Below, piece by piece: positions 1-10,537 of a DNA stretch of 54,052 nucleotides. The stretch's first letter is position 1; the number at the start of each line of letters is the position of its first letter. The stretch covers positions 1 to 54,052 of the forward strand of contig CAIUDG010000041.1 in NCBI GenBank assembly GCA_903897925.1, in the 5' to 3' direction. The position numbers were made by a program, and so were the translations under genes. The notes below the pieces were generated by a model that made no database searches, was not told where the DNA came from, and worked only from the letters and a program-made list of their open reading frames with translations. This DNA comes from an uncultured beta proteobacterium. GTDB taxonomy: Bacteria > Pseudomonadota > Gammaproteobacteria > Burkholderiales > Burkholderiaceae_C.

Positions 1-261
1 ACCCGGGACCGACTCAATGAGCAGTTGCAACAGCTTTGGCAGCGCGAGCGCCGCACCGTGGTGTTCGTGACGCACTCGATCGCCGAGGCGGTGTACCTGT
101 CGAGCAAGATTGTGGTGATGTCGCCGCGTCCGGGGCGCATCGTCAAGGTGATTCAGTCACCGTTGCCGGATGCGCGCTATCTGGGCCTGCGCGACAGCGC
201 CGAATTTATTGCTGTAGCGCACGAAGTGCGCGAGGCATTGGCCGACGGTCACCATGGCTAA
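1..261 (+). CDS. ABC transporter ATP-binding protein (3' end only)
   Basis: C-terminal 86 residues of a nucleotide-binding subunit; the 5' part lies before the window. The visible part carries the switch-histidine region (VVFVTHSIAEAVYLS) followed by VVMSPRPGRIV, which is typical of the nitrate/sulfonate/taurine subfamily (SsuB/TauB/ThiZ type). Walker A, signature and Walker B motifs are off the window. The stop overlaps the next gene's start by 8 bp, so it is the first visible gene of an ABC operon with the two permeases and the binding protein that follow. It should energise import by that system at the inner face of the membrane. The substrate is inferred only from the neighbours (pyrimidine catabolism). 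Confidence 0.9.
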   Translation, partial: TRDRLNEQLQQLWQRERRTVVFVTHSIAEAVYLSSKIVVMSPRPGRIVKVIQSPLPDARYLGLRDSAEFIAVAHEVREALADGHHG

Positions 262-1144
262 GCCGACCTGGGCGCAACGGATCTGGCAGCAGGGCGTGCC
301 AGTGGCGGTGGTGTTGCTGGGCGTATTGCTGGCCTGGTACCTGGCGGCCTGGGGCATGAATGCACAAGGCGCGATAGAGCGGGTGCTGGATGCCGATGCC
401 GGCTACACCTGGCAGGAGCTGTTCACCGCCACCATGACCATGGAGCGGCCGCTGGTGCCGGCGCCGCACCAGGTCGCCATGGACTTCTACAGCAGCCTGA
501 CCGAGTGGCCGCTGGACCATCCGCGCAATCTGCTGTTCCATGTGGCGGTGACCGGCCAGTCGACCCTGATCGGTTTCCTGATGGGTAGCGCGCTCGGGTT
601 GCTGCTGTCGGTGCTGATTGTGCACAGCCGCACGCTGGACCGTGCCCTGATGCCCTGGATCGTGGCTTCGCAGACGGTACCGGTGCTGGCGATTGCGCCG
701 ATTGTGCTGGTAATTCTGGGCAGCCTGGGTTTTTCCGGCGTGGCGCCGAAAGCTGTGATCGCCATGTACCTGTGCTTCTTTCCGGTGACGGTGGCGATGG
801 TGGCCGGGCTGCGTTCACCGCAAAAAATGGAACTTGAGATGCTGCACACCTACGCCGCCACGCGCTGGCAGACCTTGTGGCTGTTGCGCTTGCCGGCGGC
901 CTTGCCGTTTCTGTTTCCGGCGCTGCGGGTCGGCGTGGCGGCGGGGCTGGTGGGCGCCATGGTGGCCGAATTGCCGACCGGCGCGCAAGCCGGGCTGGGC
1001 GCCAAATTGCTGACCGGTTCCTATTACGGGCAAACCGTGCAAATCTGGTCGGCGCTGTTGATGTCGGCCGCGCTGGGCCTGGCGCTGAGTGCCTGCGTGC
1101 TGCTGTTAGAGCGCCTGAGCTTGCGCCATCGGGGGGGCTTATGA
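254..1144 (+). CDS. ABC transporter permease, SsuC/ThiX type
   Basis: A 296-residue inner-membrane protein of the BPD_transp_1 family. It has an N-terminal membrane helix (about residues 12-32), a periplasmic stretch, then the usual block of helices. An EAA-like cytoplasmic loop (ELEMLHTYAATRWQTLWLLRLPAALP) near residues 195-220 is where the ATPase docks. It overlaps the ATPase gene by 8 bp and the second permease by 4 bp (ATGA), so translation is probably coupled. Two different permeases in one operon suggest a heterodimeric channel. The family imports small molecules such as sulfonates, nitrate or hydroxymethylpyrimidine. With a RutR-like regulator and pyrimidine-degrading genes nearby, a pyrimidine or hydantoin substrate is my inference. 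Confidence 0.88.
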   Translation: MAKPTWAQRIWQQGVPVAVVLLGVLLAWYLAAWGMNAQGAIERVLDADAGYTWQELFTATMTMERPLVPAPHQVAMDFYSSLTEWPLDHPRNLLFHVAVTGQSTLIGFLMGSALGLLLSVLIVHSRTLDRALMPWIVASQTVPVLAIAPIVLVILGSLGFSGVAPKAVIAMYLCFFPVTVAMVAGLRSPQKMELEMLHTYAATRWQTLWLLRLPAALPFLFPALRVGVAAGLVGAMVAELPTGAQAGLGAKLLTGSYYGQTVQIWSALLMSAALGLALSACVLLLERLSLRHRGGL

Positions 1145-2010
1145 ATTTTCTGCCGGAGTGGTCTTCGCCCTGGTTCTGGCCGGCGCTGCTCGCGCTGGTG
1201 CTGGTTGCGGCATACAGCATTTACCGCATTGCAGCCCTGGGGGACAGCCGCTGGATCGGTTCACTGACGGCGGCGGTATTTGGCGCTTGGGTACTGCTGT
1301 TCTGGGAACTGCTGGTCCATGCGCTGGACGTGCCACGGGTGCTGCTGCCGGCACCGAGCCTGATTGCCGTTGCGCTGGTGGAGCATGCGCCCAAACTCTG
1401 GGGCGACTTTGTGCAGACCGTGCTGAAGTCGGTGCTGACCGGCTGGTCCCTCGGCTGTGGACTGGGCTTTCTCTGTGCGCTGGCGATCGACCAACGGCCG
1501 TTTTTGCAGCGCGGCCTGCTGCCGGTGGCGGGTCTGACCAGTGCCGTGCCGCTGGTCGGTGTGGCACCCATTGCGGTGATGTGGTTTGGCTTTGAATGGC
1601 CCTCCAAAGCGGCGGTGGTAGTGCTGATGACCTTCTTTCCGATGCTGGTCTCGACCCTGGCTGGACTGAAGGCTGCCGGCAAGCTCGAGCGTGAACTGAT
1701 GTACAGCTATGCCGCCAGCTACAGCCGCACCTTATTGGCCCTGCGCCTGCCGGCGGCGCTGCCATTTATTTTTGCCGCGCTGAAGGTGAATGCCACGCTG
1801 GCCCTGATCGGTGCCATCGTGGCCGAATTTTTTGGCTCACCGACCATGGGCCTGGGTTTTCGCATTTCCACCGAGTCGGCGCGCATGAACATGCCGCTGG
1901 TCTGGAGTGCCATTGTGGTGGCGGCAGTGACCGGCTCGCTGGTCTATGCCGCACTGGTGTTGCTGGAACGCCGGGTTGCGTTCTGGCATCCCTCGGTGCG
2001 CGCGGCCTGA
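1141..2010 (+). CDS. ABC transporter permease, second subunit
   Basis: A 289-residue integral membrane protein of the same family as the preceding permease. It has several hydrophobic helices and an EAA-like loop (KLERELMYSYAASYSRTLL) near residue 180. The ATG at 1141 overlaps the previous stop (ATGA) and follows a G-rich ribosome site, so I chose it over longer upstream starts. It presumably pairs with the first permease to form the import channel of the transporter. Its extended N-terminus contains about two additional hydrophobic segments. The substrate is not determinable from sequence; context suggests a pyrimidine-related compound. Confidence 0.87.
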   Translation: MNFLPEWSSPWFWPALLALVLVAAYSIYRIAALGDSRWIGSLTAAVFGAWVLLFWELLVHALDVPRVLLPAPSLIAVALVEHAPKLWGDFVQTVLKSVLTGWSLGCGLGFLCALAIDQRPFLQRGLLPVAGLTSAVPLVGVAPIAVMWFGFEWPSKAAVVVLMTFFPMLVSTLAGLKAAGKLERELMYSYAASYSRTLLALRLPAALPFIFAALKVNATLALIGAIVAEFFGSPTMGLGFRISTESARMNMPLVWSAIVVAAVTGSLVYAALVLLERRVAFWHPSVRAA

Positions 2011-2072
2011 GGCCGCAGCACCGGCAGATGTGTAGGTCCTGTGTTGACATTTTTAATCCCAAGGAGTTTTTC

Positions 2073-3089
2073 ATGATGTGTTCTCCGAAGTTCACCAACC
2101 GCCTGCTGGCTGCGGTGCTGGTCGTGTGCGGCGTGACTGCCGGCAGCAGTGCGCTGGCCAATGAAGCCGTGACCGTGCAGCTCAAGTGGGTGCCGCAGGC
2201 CCAGTTCGCCGGGTATTACGTGGCCGCGGCCAAGGGTTACTACAAGGCCGAGGGTCTGGACGTGACCATCAAACCCGGCGGTCCGGACATCTCGCCGGTG
2301 CAGGTGATTGCCGGCAAACAAGCGGACGTGGTGGTGAACTGGATGCCGGACGCCCTGGCGGCGCGTGAAGCCGGCGTTCCGCTGGTGAATATTGCCCAGG
2401 TGTTCAACCAGTCCGGCCTGATGCTGACCTGCAAGAAGTCCAGCGGCGTGAACTCGCCCAAGGACTTCAAGGGCAAGACCCTGGGCGTCTGGTACGGTGG
2501 CAACGAATATCCGTTCCTGAACTGGATGAGCAAGCTGGGCTACAAGACCGATAGCGACATCAAAATTCTGAAGCAGGGCTTCAATGTCGATCCGCTGTTG
2601 CAGAACCAGGCCGCCTGTATTTCCACCATGATCTACAACGAATACTGGCAAGTGATTGATGCCGGCGTGAAAGAAAAAGACCTGGTCACTTTCTTCTATG
2701 AAAAAGAAGGCGTGGCCTCGCTGGAAGACGGCTTGTATGTGCTCGAGCCCAACCTGAAAGACCCGGCCTTTGTAGCGCGCATGGGCAAATTCCTCAAGGC
2801 CACGCTCAAGGGTTGGAACGATGCCGTGAAAGACCCCGAAGGCGCCGCCAAGGCAGTGGTTGCCGCTGATACCTCCGGCAGCTCCAGCCTGAAGGTGCAA
2901 AAGCGCCAGATGGAAAACGTCGCCAAGCTGATCACCAATGCCGGGACCAAGAAAATTGGTTATCTGGAACCTGCGGCTTATGAGCGCACCGTCAAGGTGC
3001 TGCTGGCCGGTGGCAGCGACCCGGTGATCAAGAAGGACCCGGGCAAGGCCGGTTATACGCATGCGGTCTGGGATGCAGCCCAGAAGTAA
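2073..3089 (+). CDS. ABC transporter substrate-binding protein, NMT1/ThiY-like
   Basis: A 338-residue periplasmic binding protein. The ATG at 2073 is placed by an AAGGAG site at 2061-2066. A signal peptide is evident (hydrophobic core about residues 10-20, ALA cleavage near residue 29). The mature start VTVQLKWVPQAQFAGYYVAA and the GGPDISPVQVIAGKQADV segment are typical of the NMT1/THI5-like family that binds pyrimidine-type or sulfonate-type ligands. It is the fourth gene of the ABC operon. Its last 29 bases overlap the TetR gene, so the regulator is likely co-transcribed. That arrangement, together with the pyrimidine catabolic genes downstream, makes uracil/thymine, dihydropyrimidine or hydantoin plausible ligands; this is inference. 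Confidence 0.88.
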   Translation: MMCSPKFTNRLLAAVLVVCGVTAGSSALANEAVTVQLKWVPQAQFAGYYVAAAKGYYKAEGLDVTIKPGGPDISPVQVIAGKQADVVVNWMPDALAAREAGVPLVNIAQVFNQSGLMLTCKKSSGVNSPKDFKGKTLGVWYGGNEYPFLNWMSKLGYKTDSDIKILKQGFNVDPLLQNQAACISTMIYNEYWQVIDAGVKEKDLVTFFYEKEGVASLEDGLYVLEPNLKDPAFVARMGKFLKATLKGWNDAVKDPEGAAKAVVAADTSGSSSLKVQKRQMENVAKLITNAGTKKIGYLEPAAYERTVKVLLAGGSDPVIKKDPGKAGYTHAVWDAAQK

Positions 3090-3714
3090 GTCCGCTGCGG
3101 ACAGCACAGCCAAGGGCCAGATTCGGCAAACGAACGAGGCCCTGATCCTCCTTGCGGCGGAAAAAGTGTTTGCACGGGCCGGTTTTGGCGGCGCCACCAT
3201 GGCCGCCATTGCCGAGGGCAGCGGGCTGCCCAAAGCCAATCTGCATTACTACTTCGGCAGCAAGGAGGTGCTGTACCGCGCGGTGCTGGCGCGGATTTTG
3301 AATGATTGGCTGGTGCCGGCGCATGGCATCAGCCACGATGCCGAGCCGCGCGCGGCACTGGAAAACTACATTCGCGCCAAGATGGCGCTGTCCGCGCAAC
3401 GCCCGGATGCTTCCAAAGTGTTTGCCAATGAGTTGTTGCACGGCGCACCCGTGGTGCGCACGCTGCTGGCCACCGAGTTGCGCAGTCTGATGCAGGAAAA
3501 AGCCAGCGTGGTGCAAGCCTGGGTTGACGCCGGGCGCATGGCGCCCGTGGACGCCGTGCATCTGTTTTTTACCATCTGGGCGGCAACCCAGACCTATGCC
3601 GACTTCGATGTCCAGGTGTGCGCCGTGCTCGGCAAAGAAGCGCTGGAGCCGGCCGATTACCGCCGCGCGACCGAGCATGTGGTGTCGCTGCTATTGCGGG
3701 GCTGCGGTTTGTAA
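3061..3714 (+). CDS. TetR-family regulator, RutR-like
   Basis: A 217-residue repressor-type protein. Its N-terminal TetR helix-turn-helix spans about residues 20-65, with the recognition stretch TMAAIAEGSGLPKANLHYYFGSKEVLY. The C-terminal ligand domain (NYIRAKMALSAQRPDASKVFANELL) resembles RutR/YcdC, the uracil/thymine sensor of E. coli. The gene overlaps the binding-protein gene by 29 bp; a second ATG at 3073 is an alternative start. A perfect palindrome with the RutR half-site TGACC-N4-GGTCA lies upstream of preT at 11904-11919. I therefore infer that this protein controls pyrimidine catabolism and perhaps its own transport operon. Family assignment is firm; ligand and target are inferred. 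Confidence 0.85.
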   Translation: MRSGMQPRSKSAADSTAKGQIRQTNEALILLAAEKVFARAGFGGATMAAIAEGSGLPKANLHYYFGSKEVLYRAVLARILNDWLVPAHGISHDAEPRAALENYIRAKMALSAQRPDASKVFANELLHGAPVVRTLLATELRSLMQEKASVVQAWVDAGRMAPVDAVHLFFTIWAATQTYADFDVQVCAVLGKEALEPADYRRATEHVVSLLLRGCGL

Positions 3715-3845
3715 GACTTGAAAAGGTGGCTTTTTGCCCGCAGATGGGGTCGGCGCCGATGGGTACACTGTCGTACTTGCGCTTGGAGCGCCTGCCATGG
3801 CATGCATGCGGCGGGCGCCAGGGAGTGTCCTTTGAGGGTTGATTC

Positions 3846-4463
3846 TTGTCTAATACATCTATTCCGCTGACGCCGGTGCGCGCCAGAGACGGCGTTTGCA
3901 TTCCTTTGCAGGATGGAACGCCGGCCACTTTTGTTGCGTTCGACGGGTTCGGGCGGCATGCGGAGCATTTTGCGGTGGGTATCCAAGGTACGGCGCCCAA
4001 TGCCGTGCCTTTGGTGCGTCTGCACTCGGAATGCATTACTGGCGATTTGTTTGGCTCGCAGCGCTGTGACTGTGGCGCCCAGCTGCAGGAAGCGCTGGCG
4101 CGCTTGAAGATTGAGGGCGGCTGGCTGCTGTACCTGCGCCAGGAAGGCCGTGGCATCGGCCTGTTCTCCAAGTTGGCCGCCTACCAGTTGCAGGACCAGG
4201 GTCTGGACACCTATGCTGCCAACCGCGCCCTGGAGTTGCCGGAAGATGGCCGTGACTACCTGCCGGCCGCACAAATGCTCAAGGCGCTGCAGTGCACCCG
4301 CATCCGCCTGCTCAGCAACAACCCGGACAAGGCCGAACAACTAGAGCACGAGGGCATCACGGTGCTGGAGCGCCTGACCACGGGCACCTTCAAGACAGAG
4401 CACAACGAGAGCTATTTGAAAACCAAGGTGGCGCACGCCGGCCACCTGTTGCAAGACCTGTGA
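3846..4463 (+). CDS. ribA: GTP cyclohydrolase II
   Basis: A 205-residue enzyme for the first step of riboflavin synthesis: GTP to 2,5-diamino-6-ribosylamino-4-pyrimidinone phosphate, formate and pyrophosphate. The zinc ligands are present as Cys63, Cys74 and Cys76 in RLHSECITGDLFGSQRCDCG. The substrate-binding RQEGRGIGL and LLSNNPDK motifs are also present. The length matches stand-alone RibA, without a fused RibB domain. The start is a TTG at 3846, placed by a GAGGG site at 3834-3838; no ATG fits. I see no FMN riboswitch in the 130 bp upstream. It sits between the TetR gene and an IscR-like gene with no obvious functional link to the transporter. Confidence 0.96.
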   Translation: MSNTSIPLTPVRARDGVCIPLQDGTPATFVAFDGFGRHAEHFAVGIQGTAPNAVPLVRLHSECITGDLFGSQRCDCGAQLQEALARLKIEGGWLLYLRQEGRGIGLFSKLAAYQLQDQGLDTYAANRALELPEDGRDYLPAAQMLKALQCTRIRLLSNNPDKAEQLEHEGITVLERLTTGTFKTEHNESYLKTKVAHAGHLLQDL

Positions 4464-4575
4464 GCCCGGTCAGGGCTTTGGCAAAATCGTTTTTTTGACA
4501 ATTCGCACCGCAGACATTTTCCGGTCTATTTACATTCGTGCCCTTCAGGCCGTTAATGACAACCAGGAGAGACGT

Positions 4576-5106
4576 ATGCGACTAAGCACCCGAAGCAGAT
4601 TTGCCATAACCACCATGATTGACCTGGCCTTGCGCGACAGCAATCATCCAGTGCCCTTGTCCGAGCTGTCCCAGCGGCACAACATTTCCCTGTCCTATCT
4701 GGAAATGGTGTTCAGCAAGTTGCGCAAATGTGGCTTGGTACAAAGCACACGCGGTCCGGGCGGCGGCTACACCCTTTCGGCCGACGATGCCACCGTCACT
4801 GTGGCCGACATCATCGGTGCCATCGAAGCCATTGGCGACCCGTTTGGAGAAGGCAATCGGCGCGAGGGCGCACTCAACCCGCAGGCGCTCTGGGATTCGC
4901 TCCACACTGCCGTGTTTGAGCACATGAAAACCATCACATTGAGAAGCCTGGCCGATGTGCAGCGCGCCAAGGGCGTCAATCTCAAAACCAGCGTGGCGCC
5001 GCGCAAGGGTGTGCTGCAGCCGGTGGAGCGCAAGTTGCTGCGCCCGAATGTTCCGAATTCGGTGTTTGCCCTGGGGCAGCTCGATTTCGCGCTGCGTTCG
5101 CGCTGA
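4576..5106 (+). CDS. Rrf2/IscR-like regulator lacking Fe-S cysteines
   Basis: A 176-residue winged-helix protein. The start at 4576 is set by AGGAGA at 4565-4570. The N-terminus (MRLSTRSRFAITTMIDLAL), the recognition helix region (ISLSYLEMVFSKLRKCGLV) and the wing (RGPGGGYTL) match IscR closely. The stretch that in IscR carries three cysteines and a histidine for a [2Fe-2S] cluster is here DPFGEGNRREGALNPQALW and holds no Cys. The only Cys of the protein is in the DNA-binding domain. It probably binds DNA without a cluster. The C-terminus (from about residue 130) is longer than in IscR. No isc/suf genes are nearby, so its targets are unknown. Confidence 0.85.
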   Translation: MRLSTRSRFAITTMIDLALRDSNHPVPLSELSQRHNISLSYLEMVFSKLRKCGLVQSTRGPGGGYTLSADDATVTVADIIGAIEAIGDPFGEGNRREGALNPQALWDSLHTAVFEHMKTITLRSLADVQRAKGVNLKTSVAPRKGVLQPVERKLLRPNVPNSVFALGQLDFALRSR

Positions 5107-5136
5107 GCTTGTGCGTGCGCGCCCTGGGCGTACGGC

Positions 5137-6420
5137 TCAGGGCATGAGCGTGGTCTGCGCCGGGCGCCCCGGCAAATGCAGCGCGTGTGTGCTCGGTGCC
5201 GATTCCGCCAGCAGCACACCGCGCCGAAATACCTTCAGGCGCTTGGCGCGCAGGCGAATGGCTTCCACCGGGTCGCGCGCCTGCAGCAGCACAAAGCTGG
5301 CATCGCAACCCACCTGCAGACCGTAATTTTCCAGGCCCATGGCTTTTGCTGCATTGCCTGTCACGGCATCAAAGCACTGGCGCATTGCACGCTGGCTGGT
5401 CATCTGCGCCACGTGCAGGCCCATGTGTGCCACTTCCAGCAGGTCGGCACTGCCTAGGCTGTACCAGGGGTCGAGCACACAGTCTTGCCCGAACGCCACA
5501 TTGATGCCGGCCGCCAGCAGTTCCGGCACGCGCGTCATGCCGCGGCGTTTCGGGTAACTGTCGTGGCGGCCCTGCAGCGTAATGTTGATGAGTGGGTTGG
5601 CCACCACATGCAGTTGCGCTTCGGCCAGCAGCGGCAGCAGCTTGCTGACGTAATAGTTGTCCATGCTGTGCATGGAAGTCAGGTGCGAGCCGCTGACCCG
5701 GCCCTGTAAGCCCAGGCGCTGGGTTTCAAACGCCAGGGTCTCGACATGGCGTGACAGCGGATCGTCCGATTCGTCGCAATGCATGTCCACACGCAGGCCG
5801 CGCTGGGCGGCAATTTCGCACAACAGTTTTACGCTCAGGGCGCCGTCCTGCATGCTGCGTTCGAAATGGGGAATACCACCGACCACGTCGACGCCCAGGT
5901 CGAGCGCGCGCTGCAAATTGTGCAGGTGTTGCTGCGGACCTTCGGGCCCGCGCAGCACGCCGTCCTGCGGAAAGGCCACCAGCTGCAAATCGAGGTAGGG
6001 GGCCACACGGCGCTTGACTTCGAGCAGCGCTTCTACCGCCAGCAGGCGTGGGTCACAAACATCGACATGGCTGCGGATGGCCAGCAGGCCCTGGGCCACG
6101 GCCCAGTCGCAATAGCGCAATGCGCGCTCCATCACCGCATCCTGTGTCAGCTGCGGTTTGAGTTCGCCCCACAGGGCAATGCCTTCGAGCAGGGTGCCGC
6201 TTTGGTTGACGCGTGGCAGGCCGTAGCTGAGGGTCGAGTCCATGTGGAAATGGGCGTCGACAAAGGGCGGCGTGAGCAGTTGCCCCTGGGCGTCCAGGGT
6301 TTGTCCGGCGGCTGCCTGCAGGCCGGCGCCGATGTCGACAATGCGGCCCTCGCGCACCGCCACGGACATGCCGCTGCGGCCGTCCGGCAGGGTGGCGTTG
6401 GTGAGGAGCAGATCGAGCAT
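5137..6420 (-). CDS. Cytosine deaminase-like amidohydrolase
   Basis: A 427-residue metal-dependent amidohydrolase of the CodA group. The metal site shows as H57-x-H59 (VDAHFHMDS), a mid-protein His in DMHCDESDD, GSHLTSMHSM, and the catalytic Asp in FGQDCVLDPWYSLGSADLL. That last stretch is close to the equivalent segment of E. coli cytosine deaminase. It likely deaminates cytosine (or isocytosine or another aminopyrimidine) to uracil, feeding the reductive pathway encoded upstream. It is the last gene of the preT-preA-hydA-hydrolase operon, 3 bp after the preceding stop. A role on N-substituted ammelides, as in triazine degraders, cannot be excluded. Confidence 0.85.
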   Translation of the reverse strand: MLDLLLTNATLPDGRSGMSVAVREGRIVDIGAGLQAAAGQTLDAQGQLLTPPFVDAHFHMDSTLSYGLPRVNQSGTLLEGIALWGELKPQLTQDAVMERALRYCDWAVAQGLLAIRSHVDVCDPRLLAVEALLEVKRRVAPYLDLQLVAFPQDGVLRGPEGPQQHLHNLQRALDLGVDVVGGIPHFERSMQDGALSVKLLCEIAAQRGLRVDMHCDESDDPLSRHVETLAFETQRLGLQGRVSGSHLTSMHSMDNYYVSKLLPLLAEAQLHVVANPLINITLQGRHDSYPKRRGMTRVPELLAAGINVAFGQDCVLDPWYSLGSADLLEVAHMGLHVAQMTSQRAMRQCFDAVTGNAAKAMGLENYGLQVGCDASFVLLQARDPVEAIRLRAKRLKVFRRGVLLAESAPSTHALHLPGRPAQTTLMP

Positions 6421-6423
6421 GGT

Positions 6424-7683
6424 TCAGGTTCCGGCGCGTTCCAGCATGGCGTGCAGCAGCACGTTGCAGCCGGCGCTAAGGTGTTCCGGTTCGGCCGATT
6501 CGATCTCATTGTGGCTGATGCCGTCTTTGCACGGAATGAATACCATGCCGCTGGGCGCCAGCTTGGCCATGTAGACCGCGTCGTGTCCGGCGCCCGATAC
6601 CGCCGGCATGTGCGAGTAGCCGAGTTGTTCTGCGGCGCGTTGTACGGCGTTGATGCAGTCGCTGTGAAACGCCTGGGCCGGGTAGCTTGAGACCAGTTCG
6701 ATGCGGATGTCCAGGCCCGAGGTTTCGGCCAGCGCCGCAGCAAAGGCTTTGATTTCGTCGGCCATTTGGTCGACCAGCGCGTCTGTGCTGTTACGCAGGT
6801 CGATGCTGAATTTGACACGGCCTGGGATCACATTGCGGCTGTTCGGGAACACCTGCACCATGCCGACCGTGCCGCGGCCGTGTGGCGGCTGGCGCAGCGC
6901 GCAGGCCACGGTTTCCTGCATGATGCGGGTGGCAACTTGCAGCGCATCGCGGCGCAGTGCCATCGGCGTCGGACCGGCGTGGGCTTCCAGGCCGGTGACG
7001 GTGCAGTCGAACCAGCGGATGCCGAGAACCCCTTGCACCACGCCAATGGTTTTGGCGTTGTCTTCGAGCACCGGGCCCTGTTCGATGTGGGCTTCAAAAT
7101 AAGCGCCGATCGGATGTGCGCCAGGCTCTTGGTCGCCGATGTAGCCGATGCGTTGCAACTCGTCGCCGACGGTCTTGCCGTCCACGTCGGTGGCGGCGTA
7201 GGCGGTTTCCAGGCTGAACGCCTTGGCGAATACGCCCGAGCCCATCATCACCGGCACAAAGCGCGAGCCTTCCTCATTGGTCCAGAACGCGACTTCAATT
7301 GGTGCCTCAGTTTCCAGGCCCAGGTCGTTCAGGGTGCGCACCACTTCCAACCCTGCCAGCACGCCATAGTTGCCGTCAAATTTGCCGCCGGTGGGTTGTG
7401 TGTCGATGTGGCTGCCGGTGACGATCGGTGGCAGCGCGTTATTGCGCCCGGCACGGCGCATGAAGCCGTTACCGATTTTGTCGATGGTGATTTGCAGGCC
7501 GGCCTCACGGGCCCAGCCCAGCACCAGGTCGCGGCCTTGTTTGTCGAGATCGGTCAGGGTCAGGCGGCAGACGCCGCCTTTGGGCGTGGCGCCGATTTCG
7601 GCCAGTTGCATCAGCGAGGCCCAAAGGCGTGGGCCATTGACGCGGATGCGCGAGATATCGAGGGGGGCGGTGTTGCTTGGCAT
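6424..7683 (-). CDS. Zn-dependent hydantoinase/carbamoylase hydrolase (beta-ureidopropionase-like)
   Basis: A 419-residue M20-type amidohydrolase. Visible metal and catalytic elements are GSHIDTQPTGGKFDG (His92, Asp103), WTNEEGSRF, the His of AHIEQGP, the substrate-loop Arg region LRNSTDAL, and GISHNEIE near the C-terminus. The family hydrolyses N-carbamoyl-beta-alanine, N-carbamoyl-L-amino acids or allantoate, releasing CO2 and ammonia. In this operon, directly after dihydropyrimidinase (11 bp gap), the third step of pyrimidine reduction is the likely job: N-carbamoyl-beta-alanine to beta-alanine. The start at 7683 is preceded by an AAGAAAG ribosome site. The symbols amaB, hyuC and pydC have all been used for such proteins; I cannot choose among them. 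Confidence 0.88.
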   Translation of the reverse strand: MPSNTAPLDISRIRVNGPRLWASLMQLAEIGATPKGGVCRLTLTDLDKQGRDLVLGWAREAGLQITIDKIGNGFMRRAGRNNALPPIVTGSHIDTQPTGGKFDGNYGVLAGLEVVRTLNDLGLETEAPIEVAFWTNEEGSRFVPVMMGSGVFAKAFSLETAYAATDVDGKTVGDELQRIGYIGDQEPGAHPIGAYFEAHIEQGPVLEDNAKTIGVVQGVLGIRWFDCTVTGLEAHAGPTPMALRRDALQVATRIMQETVACALRQPPHGRGTVGMVQVFPNSRNVIPGRVKFSIDLRNSTDALVDQMADEIKAFAAALAETSGLDIRIELVSSYPAQAFHSDCINAVQRAAEQLGYSHMPAVSGAGHDAVYMAKLAPSGMVFIPCKDGISHNEIESAEPEHLSAGCNVLLHAMLERAGT

Positions 7684-7694
7684 GGTGTGCTTTC

Positions 7695-10518
<2,824 letters not shown>

Positions 10519-10537
10519 GGCGGATTCCGGGTTGTGT

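Noticed and set aside
4495..4523. TTGACA at 4495-4500 as a -35 box for the IscR-like gene
   Set aside because: No convincing -10 element at 16-18 bp distance, so I did not call a promoter.
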